Below, piece after piece: positions 16,106 to 23,959 of a stretch of DNA of 30,079 nt (position 1 is its first letter; each line of letters opens with the position of its first letter). The DNA is from IDS-8 sp040902105. Its GTDB lineage: Bacteria; Pseudomonadota; Gammaproteobacteria; Steroidobacterales; Woeseiaceae. The notes beneath the pieces were generated by a model. The model had not been told where the DNA came from and ran no database searches. It saw nothing but the letters and a program-made list of their open reading frames with translations. Position numbers and translations under genes: made by a program. Location: the NCBI GenBank assembly GCA_040902105.1, contig JBBDXW010000035.1, positions 1 through 30,079 on the forward strand, read 5' to 3'.

Positions 16106-17591
16106 ATGGCGGACGAACGATATGACACCTTGATCAGGAATGCCAAGCTGGCGCGGCCGGGGGAAGACGAGCTCGCGATCGCAGATATCGGCATCCTCGA
16201 CGGGAAGTTCATTGCCATAGCACCGGGCCTGGGGCCGGCGGCCCCCGCGCCCGGAGGCCGCCGCGCAGGTGGTTGACGCCGAAGGCCTGATCGCCTTTCC
16301 CGGACTGGTGGATGCACACATGCACACGGGCATCTACGCGCCGCTCGATGAAGACGCCGTCACCGAGAGCCGCGCCGCGGCGATGGGCGGCGTGACCACC
16401 AGCATCAACTACATCCGAACCGGCAAGTACTACCTGAACACCGGCGGCAGCTATAGGGATTTTTTTCCGAAGGTGCTCCAGCTCTCGGAAGGAAATTTCC
16501 ATGTCGACTATGCGTATCACCTCGCCCCGATGGACTCGCGCCACATCAGCGAGATCGAACATCTGATCGAGGCGTTCGGCGTGACGTCCTTCAAAATTTT
16601 CATGTTCTACGGCGGCTACGGGCTCCACGGGAGGTCAGACAACCAGAATGACTTCCTGATGATCGCCGAAGACGAAAAGTACGACGTCGCCCACTTCGAG
16701 TTCATCATGCGCGGCATACGGCGGGCAATGGACCGGTATCCCGACGCCGCTGAGCGGATCTCGCTCAGCCTGCACTGCGAAACCGCGGAAATCATGACCG
16801 CCTATACGAAGATTGTCGAGCGCGAAGGGGAGCTCGGAGGGCTCGCCGCCTACAGCGCCTCTCGGCCGCCGCATTCCGAAGGCCTCGCGGTCTGCATCGC
16901 GTCCTACCTCGCCCACGAGACCGAGTGTCCGAACATAAACCTGCTGCATCTGAGCGGACGCAAGGCCATGGAGGCAGCGATCACGATGAGCGCTGCGTTT
17001 CCACACATCGACTTCCGTCGCGAGGTCACCATCGGCCACCTGCTGCTGGACATCGATTCGCCTTGTGGCAGCTACGCCAAGGTTAACCCTCCGATCCGGC
17101 CGCGGGAGGACGTCGAATATCTGTGGAGCGCTGTGCTCGACGGCAAGGTCGACTGGGTTGTCAGCGACCACGCCTGCTGCCGCGCGGAGATGAAGATCGA
17201 CCAGCGCTCGCCGGAGGACATTTTCGTCGCCAAATCGGGTTTCGGCGGCACCGAGTACCTGCTCTCGGGGCTCATATCCGAAGGGCGACACCGGGGGCTC
17301 ACGTACAACCGGATTGCCGAACTCGTGAGTAGAAACCCGGCAAAGAGGTTCGGGGTGCCCGGCAAAGGTGACCTCGCCGAAGGCTTCGACGCGGACATCG
17401 TGCTCGTCGACCCGGAAGAGAGTTTCGTCGTGTCAGCTAAGGACTCGGAGTCCGCACAGGGCTACACCCCGTTCGAAGGCATGGAGCTGACGGGGCGTGT
17501 CAAAAGCACCTGGCTGCGCGGTCGGCGAATCTGGGACGGCTCGAGTATCGTCGGATCGCCAAGCGGCCGATACTTGCGGCGATACGGCTGA
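16106..17591 (+). pseudogene. Cyclic amidohydrolase (dihydropyrimidinase/imidase-like) with internal frameshift
   Basis: From ATG 16106 the first frame encodes a typical amidohydrolase N-terminus (YDTLIRNAKLARPGEDELAI, then ADIGILDGKFIAIAPGL) but meets TGA at 16274. The rest of the protein, from VVDAEGLIAFPGLVDAHMHTG to the TGA ending at 17591, lies in the frame that would result from removing one base in the GC-rich stretch at about 16235-16254. Active-site features of metal-dependent cyclic amidohydrolases are intact: HxH in DAHMH, a carboxylatable Lys in TSFKIFMFYGG, His in LSLHCE and LLHLSG, and Asp in VVSDHACC. The corrected length is about 495 residues. The family opens cyclic amides such as dihydropyrimidines, hydantoins and imides. 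A GTG at 16269 could start a protein lacking the N-terminal strands; I consider that unlikely. Confidence 0.72.
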
Positions 17592-17678
17592 ATGCGCCGC
17601 GGTTGCCTGAAGGCACGCCGACGCCGCGGACCGCCCTCGCCCTTTGCAAACCGGAACAGATTGGCTAGTATACAGTTA

Positions 17679-17694
17679 ACCTAGTTATCTTTGT
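17679..17694 (+). promoter_or_regulatory. Palindromic operator, copy F
   Basis: ACCTAGTTATCTTTGT, preceded by A, lies 25 bp upstream of the small coiled-coil gene. AGTATA (17667-17672) lies six bases to its left, the same arrangement as copy E, but here no minus-strand gene follows it. Confidence 0.68.
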
Positions 17695-17718
17695 TGTATT
17701 TACATTTTCGGGCATGCT

Positions 17719-18009
17719 ATGAACCCGCAGGAACCGCCACACGCCAGGCCGGAACAACAATTTTTCGAAGACCCGGCCATTGACCGCCTGATGGGCACCG
17801 TGATGGCGCTCGCAACCGAAGTCTTCGTACTGCAGTCGCGGCTGCGCGCGCTTGAAGACCGTCTCGGAGAGGGCGGCGTTGTCGATGTCGCTAACTTGCG
17901 CGCAGACAGTGAGGACCAGGCGCAACAGGCCGCGGAGGCAAAGGCCTATTCCGAACATCTACTTCGGCCACTTTTGGGGTTGCAAGATGCACTCGGCCCG
18001 ACAGACTGA
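17719..18009 (+). CDS. Small conserved-looking coiled-coil protein
   Basis: A 96-residue soluble acidic protein without signal peptide or cysteines. The segment FEDPAIDRLMGTVMALATEV followed by FVLQSRLRALEDRL forms a long amphipathic helix with heptad-like Leu/Val spacing, and the end (EAKAYSEHLLRPLLGL) is also helical. I do not recognise the family. It is the first gene after operator copy F and is followed closely by a methyltransferase (41 bp, or overlapping if the upstream methyltransferase start is used), so it may be a partner or adaptor of that enzyme. The ribosome site is weak. Confidence 0.65.
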   Translation: MNPQEPPHARPEQQFFEDPAIDRLMGTVMALATEVFVLQSRLRALEDRLGEGGVVDVANLRADSEDQAQQAAEAKAYSEHLLRPLLGLQDALGPTD

Positions 18010-18049
18010 TCCACGAACGGAAACAAGACTGCGAATCCGGAACTCCGAA

Positions 18050-19126
18050 ATGCATGAAAGTGACTTTGCAGCGGCGCAGGCCTTCTTGCTGGGTGCGAAA
18101 AACTTCTGGACGACGAATCTCTACCGGGAGCTTCGCTACAAATACGACAGGCGGATCGACAAAAGGGACGCAGAGTCCCTGACGCCCGACGAAGCCGTTG
18201 CAGAACTGGAAGGAGACGTAACCTACCATTTCTTCGGGTGGCTCGAGCGGCACCTGCAGCGCATGAAGTACACATCCAGGTACGGCGTCATCCCCTATCA
18301 TTCAGAGCGAAGAGATACACTGACGCAGGAAGCCGGCTTCTCGCTGCAGGATGAATATGCGCCGGTCTTGAATCCCGGCCTCGAGTTGCCGAAGTATTAC
18401 AAATCAATAGACATACATCAGCACCAGGGAGGATTATGGTCGGAGATCACGGCCGGTTTCGCCTATGAGTACGGGGCGCGAACGACCACTCCGCTGCTCG
18501 GGGAAACTCATGAGGATCTGCACAAACGGTTTACGGAGTACGTCGCGGACGGCGTGGATTTCAAGCGGATCCTCGACCTCGGCTGCGGCTTCGGCAAGAG
18601 CACGAGACCGTTCCTGAAGCAATTCCCGACATCGGCTGTCCACGCTGTGGACCTGTCTGCACCCTGCCTTCATGTCGCCTCGCAGTTCGCGCGCAAGAAC
18701 AGCACAAGGAATGTTCGCTACAGCCAGCAGGATGCACGGGGTACGAACTTCGATGACGAATCGTTCGATCTCGTGACTTCGACGATGCTGCTGCACGAAT
18801 TGCCGGTCAAGAGCGTGCTCCAGCTGTTTGAAGAGTGCTATCGACTCCTTCAGCATGGCGGTCGCATGGCGCACCTCGACTTCTACATACTGCCGGACGC
18901 ATTCGACAGGTTGATGCATTATGGACACTCGAAGCGCAACAACGAAATATTCATGCGCGGCGTGTCCGAACTCGACCTTCCGGGCGTGCTCGGCAAGATC
19001 GGTTTCATTGACATCAAGATCGAAAGATTCCAGGAAGGCGTCGATGTGGACCTCGACGCGCACGAGGCTTGGCGGTTTCCGTGGACTGCGATTTCTGCAG
19101 TCAAGCCGAGGAGAGCGGCTGCCTGA
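18050..19126 (+). CDS. Class I SAM-dependent methyltransferase
   Basis: A 358-residue protein. Residues 1-165 form a helical N-terminal domain I do not recognise (AFLLGAKNFWTTNLYRELRY). The C-terminal half is a Rossmann methyltransferase: motif I ILDLGCGFGKSTRPF (about 174-188), AVDLSAPCL, an acidic turn in QQDARGTNF, and DLVTSTMLLHELP with HGGRMAHLDFY. It methylates an unknown small molecule or carries out a related SAM reaction. The start at 18050 is preferred because MHESDFAAAQ begins the helical domain. An in-frame ATG at 17987, overlapping the previous gene and preceded by GGGG, is possible. It lies between the small coiled-coil gene and a VOC gene in one operon under operator F. Confidence 0.87.
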   Translation: MHESDFAAAQAFLLGAKNFWTTNLYRELRYKYDRRIDKRDAESLTPDEAVAELEGDVTYHFFGWLERHLQRMKYTSRYGVIPYHSERRDTLTQEAGFSLQDEYAPVLNPGLELPKYYKSIDIHQHQGGLWSEITAGFAYEYGARTTTPLLGETHEDLHKRFTEYVADGVDFKRILDLGCGFGKSTRPFLKQFPTSAVHAVDLSAPCLHVASQFARKNSTRNVRYSQQDARGTNFDDESFDLVTSTMLLHELPVKSVLQLFEECYRLLQHGGRMAHLDFYILPDAFDRLMHYGHSKRNNEIFMRGVSELDLPGVLGKIGFIDIKIERFQEGVDVDLDAHEAWRFPWTAISAVKPRRAAA

Positions 19127-19165
19127 CCCTGCCCGCACTTAGGACGGATTCAAGGGGAGAACTAT

Positions 19166-20071
19166 ATGATCGACTTGCTGGTGATCCTGACTTTCAGCGC
19201 CCCCGATCTGGCGCGCGTCGAGGAAGCTTATACAACTTCGCTGCACTACGAAGTCGTGGAACGGGGACAGGTCAACGACGACCTGGCCAATGCGTGGGAC
19301 GCGCCTAAGATGAGTGGCCGCGACTACATCCTGATGCAGCCAGAGAGCAAGGCGTCATACTACCTCCGCTTCGTGCAGAATGAGGCGATTGATGGTTACG
19401 TGCCGATGCAGACTTTCGGCTGGAACGCCGCAGAGCTGCTCGTGAAAGACCCCGACGCGCTCGCGCACAAGTTCCGGACAGAGAATTCAATTTTCAGAAT
19501 TGTGGGCGAGCCGCGGCCGCTGTCCGCGACGTCGAATATCCGTGCGATGCAGGTCGTCGGCCCCGCGAACGAGGTGCTGTACCTGACCCGGATTCCTCCT
19601 CCGGAGCCGAGCCAGAGCAGTCCTGTCCGCAGTACCGCGACCACGTTCGTGGATAGGCCTTTCATCGTAATCCTGTCCGGGTCGAACATCGATCGCCTGC
19701 GCAACTTCTGGGGAGCGACTTTCGATGCACAGGTGAGCGAACCGTCGATGGCGCGCATGACGGTACTGAACAAGGCAATGGCTCTCGACATCGAGACGAC
19801 GCATCCGCTCGCGATGGCGCGCCTGACACCGGACTTCGCAATTGAGCTCGACGAGTATCCCGCGGAAGCGAAGAAACGCCCGCAACGAGAGGGCGAGCTG
19901 CCACAGGCAATGGCGATCGTGTCAGTCGAAGTCGACGACCTGAACGATTACGCCGATCACTGGCTCGCCGATCCGATCGTTGCGCCCGACTCCCCTTATG
20001 AGGGGCGTCGGATCGCGTTCATCAGGGGCTTAAGCGACGAGCTGATCGAGCTGATCGAGTCGGCAGACTGA
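19166..20071 (+). CDS. Cytosolic VOC family protein
   Basis: A 301-residue protein with no signal peptide and a strong ribosome site (AGGGGAGA before ATG 19166). Two VOC-like halves are visible: LLVILTFSAPDLARVEEAYTT ... YVPMQTFGWNAAELLV, and FIVILSGSNIDRLRNFWGATF ... FAIELDEYPAEA ... ISVEV-like and DELIELIESAD segments. The VOC fold hosts dioxygenases, isomerases, lyases and binding proteins; no metal triad stands out. It is 39 bp downstream of the methyltransferase. It is related to the exported VOC protein at 13656-14762, so the cluster has one version on each side of the inner membrane. Confidence 0.82.
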   Translation: MIDLLVILTFSAPDLARVEEAYTTSLHYEVVERGQVNDDLANAWDAPKMSGRDYILMQPESKASYYLRFVQNEAIDGYVPMQTFGWNAAELLVKDPDALAHKFRTENSIFRIVGEPRPLSATSNIRAMQVVGPANEVLYLTRIPPPEPSQSSPVRSTATTFVDRPFIVILSGSNIDRLRNFWGATFDAQVSEPSMARMTVLNKAMALDIETTHPLAMARLTPDFAIELDEYPAEAKKRPQREGELPQAMAIVSVEVDDLNDYADHWLADPIVAPDSPYEGRRIAFIRGLSDELIELIESAD

Positions 20072-20099
20072 CGCCGCTGGCAAGTACAATGAGGTCGTC

Positions 20100-20140
20100 C
20101 GGTAACAGAAGATTGCCGGAATCAAACGTTTGCGTTACCG
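20100..20140. promoter_or_regulatory. Spaced inverted repeat upstream of the GntR gene
   Basis: CGGTAAC (20100-20106) and GTTACCG (20134-20140) are perfect 7-bp arms 27 bp apart in the 156-bp gap before the regulator. It could be an autoregulatory site. It does not match the AACYNAGNTANCTNRGTT palindrome. Confidence 0.3.
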
Positions 20141-20227
20141 TAGCCGTAATCAATGACCATAAACTATGACGGCACCAGGCGGATCCGGAACCTCGGAAAA
20201 CGTGCTGCCGACACTTAATTGAACGCT

Positions 20228-21028
20228 ATGGTTCGTAAATCCATTCCGATCGACCATCCTGCCAGGCAGCGCCCGGTCCGTGCACCGAAATTGCCGCACA
20301 TCGTAGCCCAGCAGCTGCGCGCGCAGATCGCGAACGGCGCACTCAGGCCAGGCGACACATTACCTTCGGAATCCCAGCTCCTGAAGGACTTCGGTATTTC
20401 CCGGCCGACGTTGCGCGAAGCGCTACGCGTGCTCGAATCGGAAACGCTCATCCAGCTGGATCGCGGCGCACGCAACGGCGCGAAGGTGCTGGCGCCGTCG
20501 ATCGAAATGGCAGCACAGTACGGTGGACTGTATCTCGCGACGCACGATACGACGCTGCAACAGATTCACGACGTGAGAACGATTCTCGAGCCGCCGCTCG
20601 CCGCGCAGCACGCGAGAATGTCGCGGAAGGTGGTGATCGAAGCGCTCGAGGAGTGCGTGCATGCGCAGCGGGCCGCCCTGTCGCAGTTCGACTACATCGC
20701 CGCAGCCAAGGCAGTCAACGCGTTCCACGGACAGCTCGTGCACAAGTCTGGCAATACCGTGCTCCGCCTGCTCGCGGGTATGCTGCACGAGATTTCTGAA
20801 TACGTGTATCCGCAGCTTCCGGTCACGGTCGGCCGCCTGAGCAAGAGGGCGACGCTCAGACGAAGCGAGGAATCCACGGATGCCCATGAGAAGCTGGTGG
20901 GGCTCATCAAGGCGAAGAAAGCTGACGCAGCGGAAAAGTTCTGGCGTGATTACATGTACGACACCGCCAATTGGTTGAAGAAGGCCGGCCTCTCCAACCT
21001 GCGCGTCAGCATCTCTTCCCGCGACTAA
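20228..21028 (+). CDS. GntR family regulator, FCD (FadR) subfamily
   Basis: A 266-residue transcription factor. The winged helix-turn-helix covers about residues 20-85 (IVAQQLRAQIANGALRPGD, LPSESQLLKDFGISRPTLRE, ALRVLESETLIQLDRGARNG). An FCD-type all-helical effector domain follows (IHDVRTILEPPLAAQHARM ... FHGQLVHKSGNTVLRLLAGM ... DAHEKLVGLIKAKKADAAEKF); such domains usually bind carboxylates or related metabolites, often through a metal. ATG 20228 is preferred; a TTG three codons upstream would add three residues. It is encoded at the end of the cluster in the same direction as the methyltransferase operon. It is the best candidate for the protein that binds the six operator copies, on grounds of position and dimeric operator symmetry only. 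Confidence 0.9.
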   Translation: MVRKSIPIDHPARQRPVRAPKLPHIVAQQLRAQIANGALRPGDTLPSESQLLKDFGISRPTLREALRVLESETLIQLDRGARNGAKVLAPSIEMAAQYGGLYLATHDTTLQQIHDVRTILEPPLAAQHARMSRKVVIEALEECVHAQRAALSQFDYIAAAKAVNAFHGQLVHKSGNTVLRLLAGMLHEISEYVYPQLPVTVGRLSKRATLRRSEESTDAHEKLVGLIKAKKADAAEKFWRDYMYDTANWLKKAGLSNLRVSISSRD

Positions 21029-21170
21029 AGCCGGGGGCCTTAGTTTGTGAGCGGCTCAAAGCGGCATGACGGAAGGGCGCACGCTCCTTGCGCCCCCTGA
21101 AGGAGGCAAACCACATCAGCGGGCATCCAGTAGTCCCGGCGGGTGGGCGCCCGAGCCGGGAGACGGAGAC

Positions 21171-22127
21171 ATGTCGACAGGTCGATTTTTGGCAGTTGTT
21201 ACGGTGTTGCTCGCAGCCGCCGCGTGCGGTGGCGGGGCGGTCGACGGCGAGAATACGGCCTCGTCCGCTCGCGTTGTACTGGTGACCGGTGCGACCGGCA
21301 CACAGGGTGGGGCTGTCGTACGGGAGTTACTGTCGCGCGATTACAAGGTCCGCGCCCTGACCCGCAATCCGAATCAGCCGGCTGCGCAGGCACTCGTGGC
21401 GCTCGGCGCCGAGGTCGTGCATGGCGATTTCAGTGACAGCGAGTCGCTGAGGCACGCCATGACCGGTGCCAGCGGCGTGTTTGGCCTCAGTACATGGGAC
21501 CGCGGCACGGACCGCGAAGTCGTGCAAGGTAGGCAACTGATCGATGCCGCGGTGGCATCCCACATCGACCACTTTGTCTGCACGTCGGTTGCCGGCGCCG
21601 ACCTTGATTCAGGATTGGCGCATTTCGAAAGCAAGTATGAACTGGAGCAGTACCTTGCGGCATCTGGACTCGATTACACAATCGTGCGTCCTGTCGAGTT
21701 CATGGAAAACTGGCGCTTGTCATTGGGCGAATTGCGGAACGGCAATTACATCGAGCCACGTGACCTGTCCGCGCATCACCAGTGGATCGCCGCGAGCGAT
21801 ATCGGCTTCTTCGTGGCCGAGGCCTTCGACCACCCGTCGGAATGGATCGGCCGCACCTTTGAGGTAGCCGGCGACGAAATGACACTTGGCGAACTGCTGG
21901 CAGTGTTTACCGACGTACTGGATCGCCCGGTCGAGCAGGTGCAGCCGTCCTGGGATGAATTCCGCGCGATGACCGGCGATGAAATAGCCGACATGTACCG
22001 CTGGATGGAACGGGACGGGTACGCGGTCGACGTTGCGGCACCTCGAGCCCGCTATCCGGACCTTGTTACCGTGCGACAGTTTCTTGAGCAAATGGTAGCT
22101 ATCGGCGGCAATAATAGTGGCCGTTGA
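21171..22127 (+). CDS. NmrA-like NAD(P)-binding protein with a lipoprotein signal
   Basis: A 318-residue protein. Residues 1-19 (FLAVVTVLLAAAAC) form a lipoprotein signal with Cys19 as the lipidation site. A Rossmann domain then starts (VVLVTGATGTQGGAVVRELL, Gly-rich loop 40-46) with NmrA/HSCARG-type features: VRALTRNP, VVHGDFSDSESLRHAMTGASGVFGLSTW, YTIVRPVEFMENW, and AASDIGFFVAEAF. Relatives are cytosolic NAD(P)H sensors or atypical short-chain reductases. An envelope-anchored version is unusual, because the cofactor is not expected in the periplasm. The start at 21171 places the signal at the N-terminus; an in-frame ATG at 21066 would add 35 low-complexity residues. It is 142 bp downstream of the GntR gene and is the last gene before the IS scar. 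Confidence 0.82.
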   Translation: MSTGRFLAVVTVLLAAAACGGGAVDGENTASSARVVLVTGATGTQGGAVVRELLSRDYKVRALTRNPNQPAAQALVALGAEVVHGDFSDSESLRHAMTGASGVFGLSTWDRGTDREVVQGRQLIDAAVASHIDHFVCTSVAGADLDSGLAHFESKYELEQYLAASGLDYTIVRPVEFMENWRLSLGELRNGNYIEPRDLSAHHQWIAASDIGFFVAEAFDHPSEWIGRTFEVAGDEMTLGELLAVFTDVLDRPVEQVQPSWDEFRAMTGDEIADMYRWMERDGYAVDVAAPRARYPDLVTVRQFLEQMVAIGGNNSGR

Positions 22128-22187
22128 CGCGCTTTAAACCGAACGCTCGCAGGCCGACGGTGCGAGTCCAGTCCTGAACCCGGGTAG

Positions 22188-22211
22188 CCTGTGGGGTGCG
22201 AATTCGTGTTC
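22188..22211. repeat. Left terminal inverted repeat of the IS
   Basis: Contains GGGTGCGAATTCGTG at 22194-22208. It matches the reverse complement of the right repeat at 22 of 24 bases. Confidence 0.75.
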
Positions 22212-22277
22212 TTCGCATAAATTCGACGAATTTCCAAGTCCTGTCATATCCGACGACTTGATTACGATGATTCACTA

Positions 22278-23361
22278 ATGTGTGATCCCGTTGCCCTCTT
22301 CATCCACCTACTTGTAACGGTTGCCCGTTTGTTCGGACCTGGTGGTGCTCGTTCCATCGTCGCCGAATCGCTGCTCGTAAAACATCAACTTCTGATCCTC
22401 AATCGCTCGCGAGAGCGTGCGCCGGATCTTCGGCCGAGCGACCGACTTATTGCTGGGCTGTGTGCGATATTGATGCGCCCTGCCCCCTTGGTACGGTCAG
22501 CCATCGTCCTCAAGCCCGCCACAATTCTCAGCTTCCATCGAGCTCTGGTGAAACGAAAGTACCGCTTGTTATTCACACCTAAAACCCGCGGAAGGCCGGG
22601 ACCCAAAGGGCCACGCCGGAACTCATCGCGGCAATCGTCGAGATGAAGCAGAGAAATCCAAACTTCGGTTACCAGCGCATCGCCGACCAGATTTGTGTAA
22701 TAACGTCGAAATTGAAAAGGGCGTGGTGCGGCGCGTGCTGTCGAAGCAATATCGGCCAGCACCAGGTTCAAACGGTCCGTCCTGGCTCACTTTCCTGAGC
22801 AACAACAAAGACAGCTTGTGGAGCGTGGATCTCTTTCGATGTGAATCCATGATCCTCAAGTCCCATTGGGTGATGGTCCTCATGGACCAATATTCGCGGC
22901 GAATCGTTGGCTTTTCTGTGCATGCGGGGATACTCGACGGACCCACAGTTTGCCGCATGTTCAACAGCATCATTGGCGGCAATAAAAGTCCACGGTATCT
23001 GAGTTCCGACAATGATCCACTGTTCATGTTTCATCGATGGAAAGCCAATCTTCGGATTCTTGAGGTGACAGAAGTGAACACCGTGCCAAATGTTCCTTTG
23101 TCGCATCCCTTCGTTGAAAGATTGATAGGCACGATCCGGCGAGAGTATCTTGATCACGTACCTTTCCGGAGTGCTCACGATTTAACGCAGAAGTTGTGTC
23201 GGTTTAAGGAATACTACAACCGGCACCGTGCACACCGAGGGCTCCACGGAACTTGCCCTGACCAAAAAAGTGGCATCGCGAACCGTAAGATCGCTCGTCT
23301 GGACGACTATCGTTGGGAAGAACACTGTCGCGGTTTGTACAAGCTGCCTGCTGCGGCTTGA
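22278..23361 (+). pseudogene. Integrase-core (DDE) transposase, two frameshifts
   Basis: ATG 22278 begins a typical N-terminus of the family (VALFIHLLVTVARLFGPGGA, ESLLVKHQLLILNRSRERAP, ALVKRKYRLLF). Near 22612 the homologous reading moves to another frame (TPELIAAIVEMKQRNPNFGY) and near 22690 to a third (EIEKGVVRRVLSKQYRPAPG). The remainder to 23361 is intact and carries the catalytic core: WSVDLFRCES (first Asp), LSSDNDPLF (second Asp) and HPFVERLIGTIRREYLD (Glu). The C-terminal RLDDYRWEEHCRGLYKLP is complete. With two frameshifts no active enzyme should be made. A partial copy of the same family lies at 26884-27207. Confidence 0.8.
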
Positions 23362-23383
23362 GCACGAATTCGCACCCAACAGG
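23360..23383. repeat. Right terminal inverted repeat of the IS
   Basis: Contains CACGAATTCGCACCC at 23363-23377, the exact complement of the left core. It overlaps the last codon of the transposase remnant and abuts an IS5-like transposase fragment. Confidence 0.75.
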
Positions 23384-23530
23384 TGCGGCCGTCGATCTCC
23401 GAACGCCGCTTCGTGATGTTCTCCGCCACGTGTGGCGTCACAGTGAACTCGCGAAGCCCAGCCACGAAGTCTTTGGTGTCATAGAGCTTGTCGGCAGCGA
23501 GGGTCATCCGGTGTCGCCCTCGCCGCCTGG
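23384..23530 (-). pseudogene. IS5-family transposase fragment
   Basis: The minus strand encodes GRHRMTLAADKLYDTKDFVA, then VTPHVAENITKRRSEIDGRT, the segment around the second catalytic Asp of IS5-type transposases (usual form: ADKGYDTRDFVxxLR, VTPHVAQN). It stops being recognisable exactly at the right repeat of the neighbouring IS. Upstream homology fades beyond about 23530. Only a fragment of roughly 45 residues remains. Confidence 0.65.
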
Positions 23531-23853
23531 ATCTCGCGGCACGTTCCTACCGCCACCGCAACCGCAGGTCCGCGCCAGCGTCCATGATCCTCGACGACGG
23601 AAATCGTCTGCAGCTGGGCGCCCAACGGACCTCGTATGCTTCCCTAACCGTACTACGCCGGCCGGTTGTTAAAAATCGCTGTTCGACCGGGTGTGTAGTC
23701 CCTGTCGGTCAGGATTCATTCGGACATCAAGGCATGTCCGGCCGATGCCGGACCAGCAGCGGCACATAGTTTCTTTGCGGAGCAGCACATTGGCTTGCAA
23801 GCAGTAGCCTCTACGACCAATTGCCACACTTTTGCCACAGTTCGGGCGTTATC
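23531..23853. other. Non-coding stretch with two overlapping hairpins
   Basis: I see no gene. CGGACAT-CAAGGC-ATGTCCG (23721-23740) overlaps GTCCGGC-CGAT-GCCGGAC (23736-23753), so only one of the two stems can form at a time. TTGCCACA occurs twice at 23821-23828 and 23832-23839. Confidence 0.6.
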
Positions 23854-23883
23854 CAACGTGACTGAACATGATCGAACGTGATC
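23854..23883. repeat. Three tandem 10-bp repeats beside the tRNA fragment
   Basis: CAACGTGACT, GAACATGATC and GAACGTGATC follow one another directly. Short spaced or tandem repeats near a tRNA 3' end are typical of integrase arm-binding regions; that role is inferred. Confidence 0.6.
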
Positions 23884-23959
23884 GAAAAACAGCCTATGTG
23901 ATTGAGTACTTTCGTGATAACGTCATAAGCACTTGAAAACAAACGGGTGCGGCATTGTT

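Larger units (their letters stand above)
22188..23383 (+). mobile_element. Decayed insertion sequence with 24-bp terminal inverted repeats
   Basis: About 1.2 kb, bounded by inverted repeats (22188-22211 and 23360-23383, two mismatches), each containing an identical 15-bp core, GGGTGCGAATTCGTG. It holds one transposase gene of the DDE integrase-core type, broken by two frameshifts. No target duplication is visible next to the repeats. Confidence 0.75.

Noticed and set aside
22150..22185. T-arm-like sequence (GGTGCGAGTCC) hinting at a second tRNA
   Set aside because: No acceptor, anticodon or D-arm could be assembled around it.
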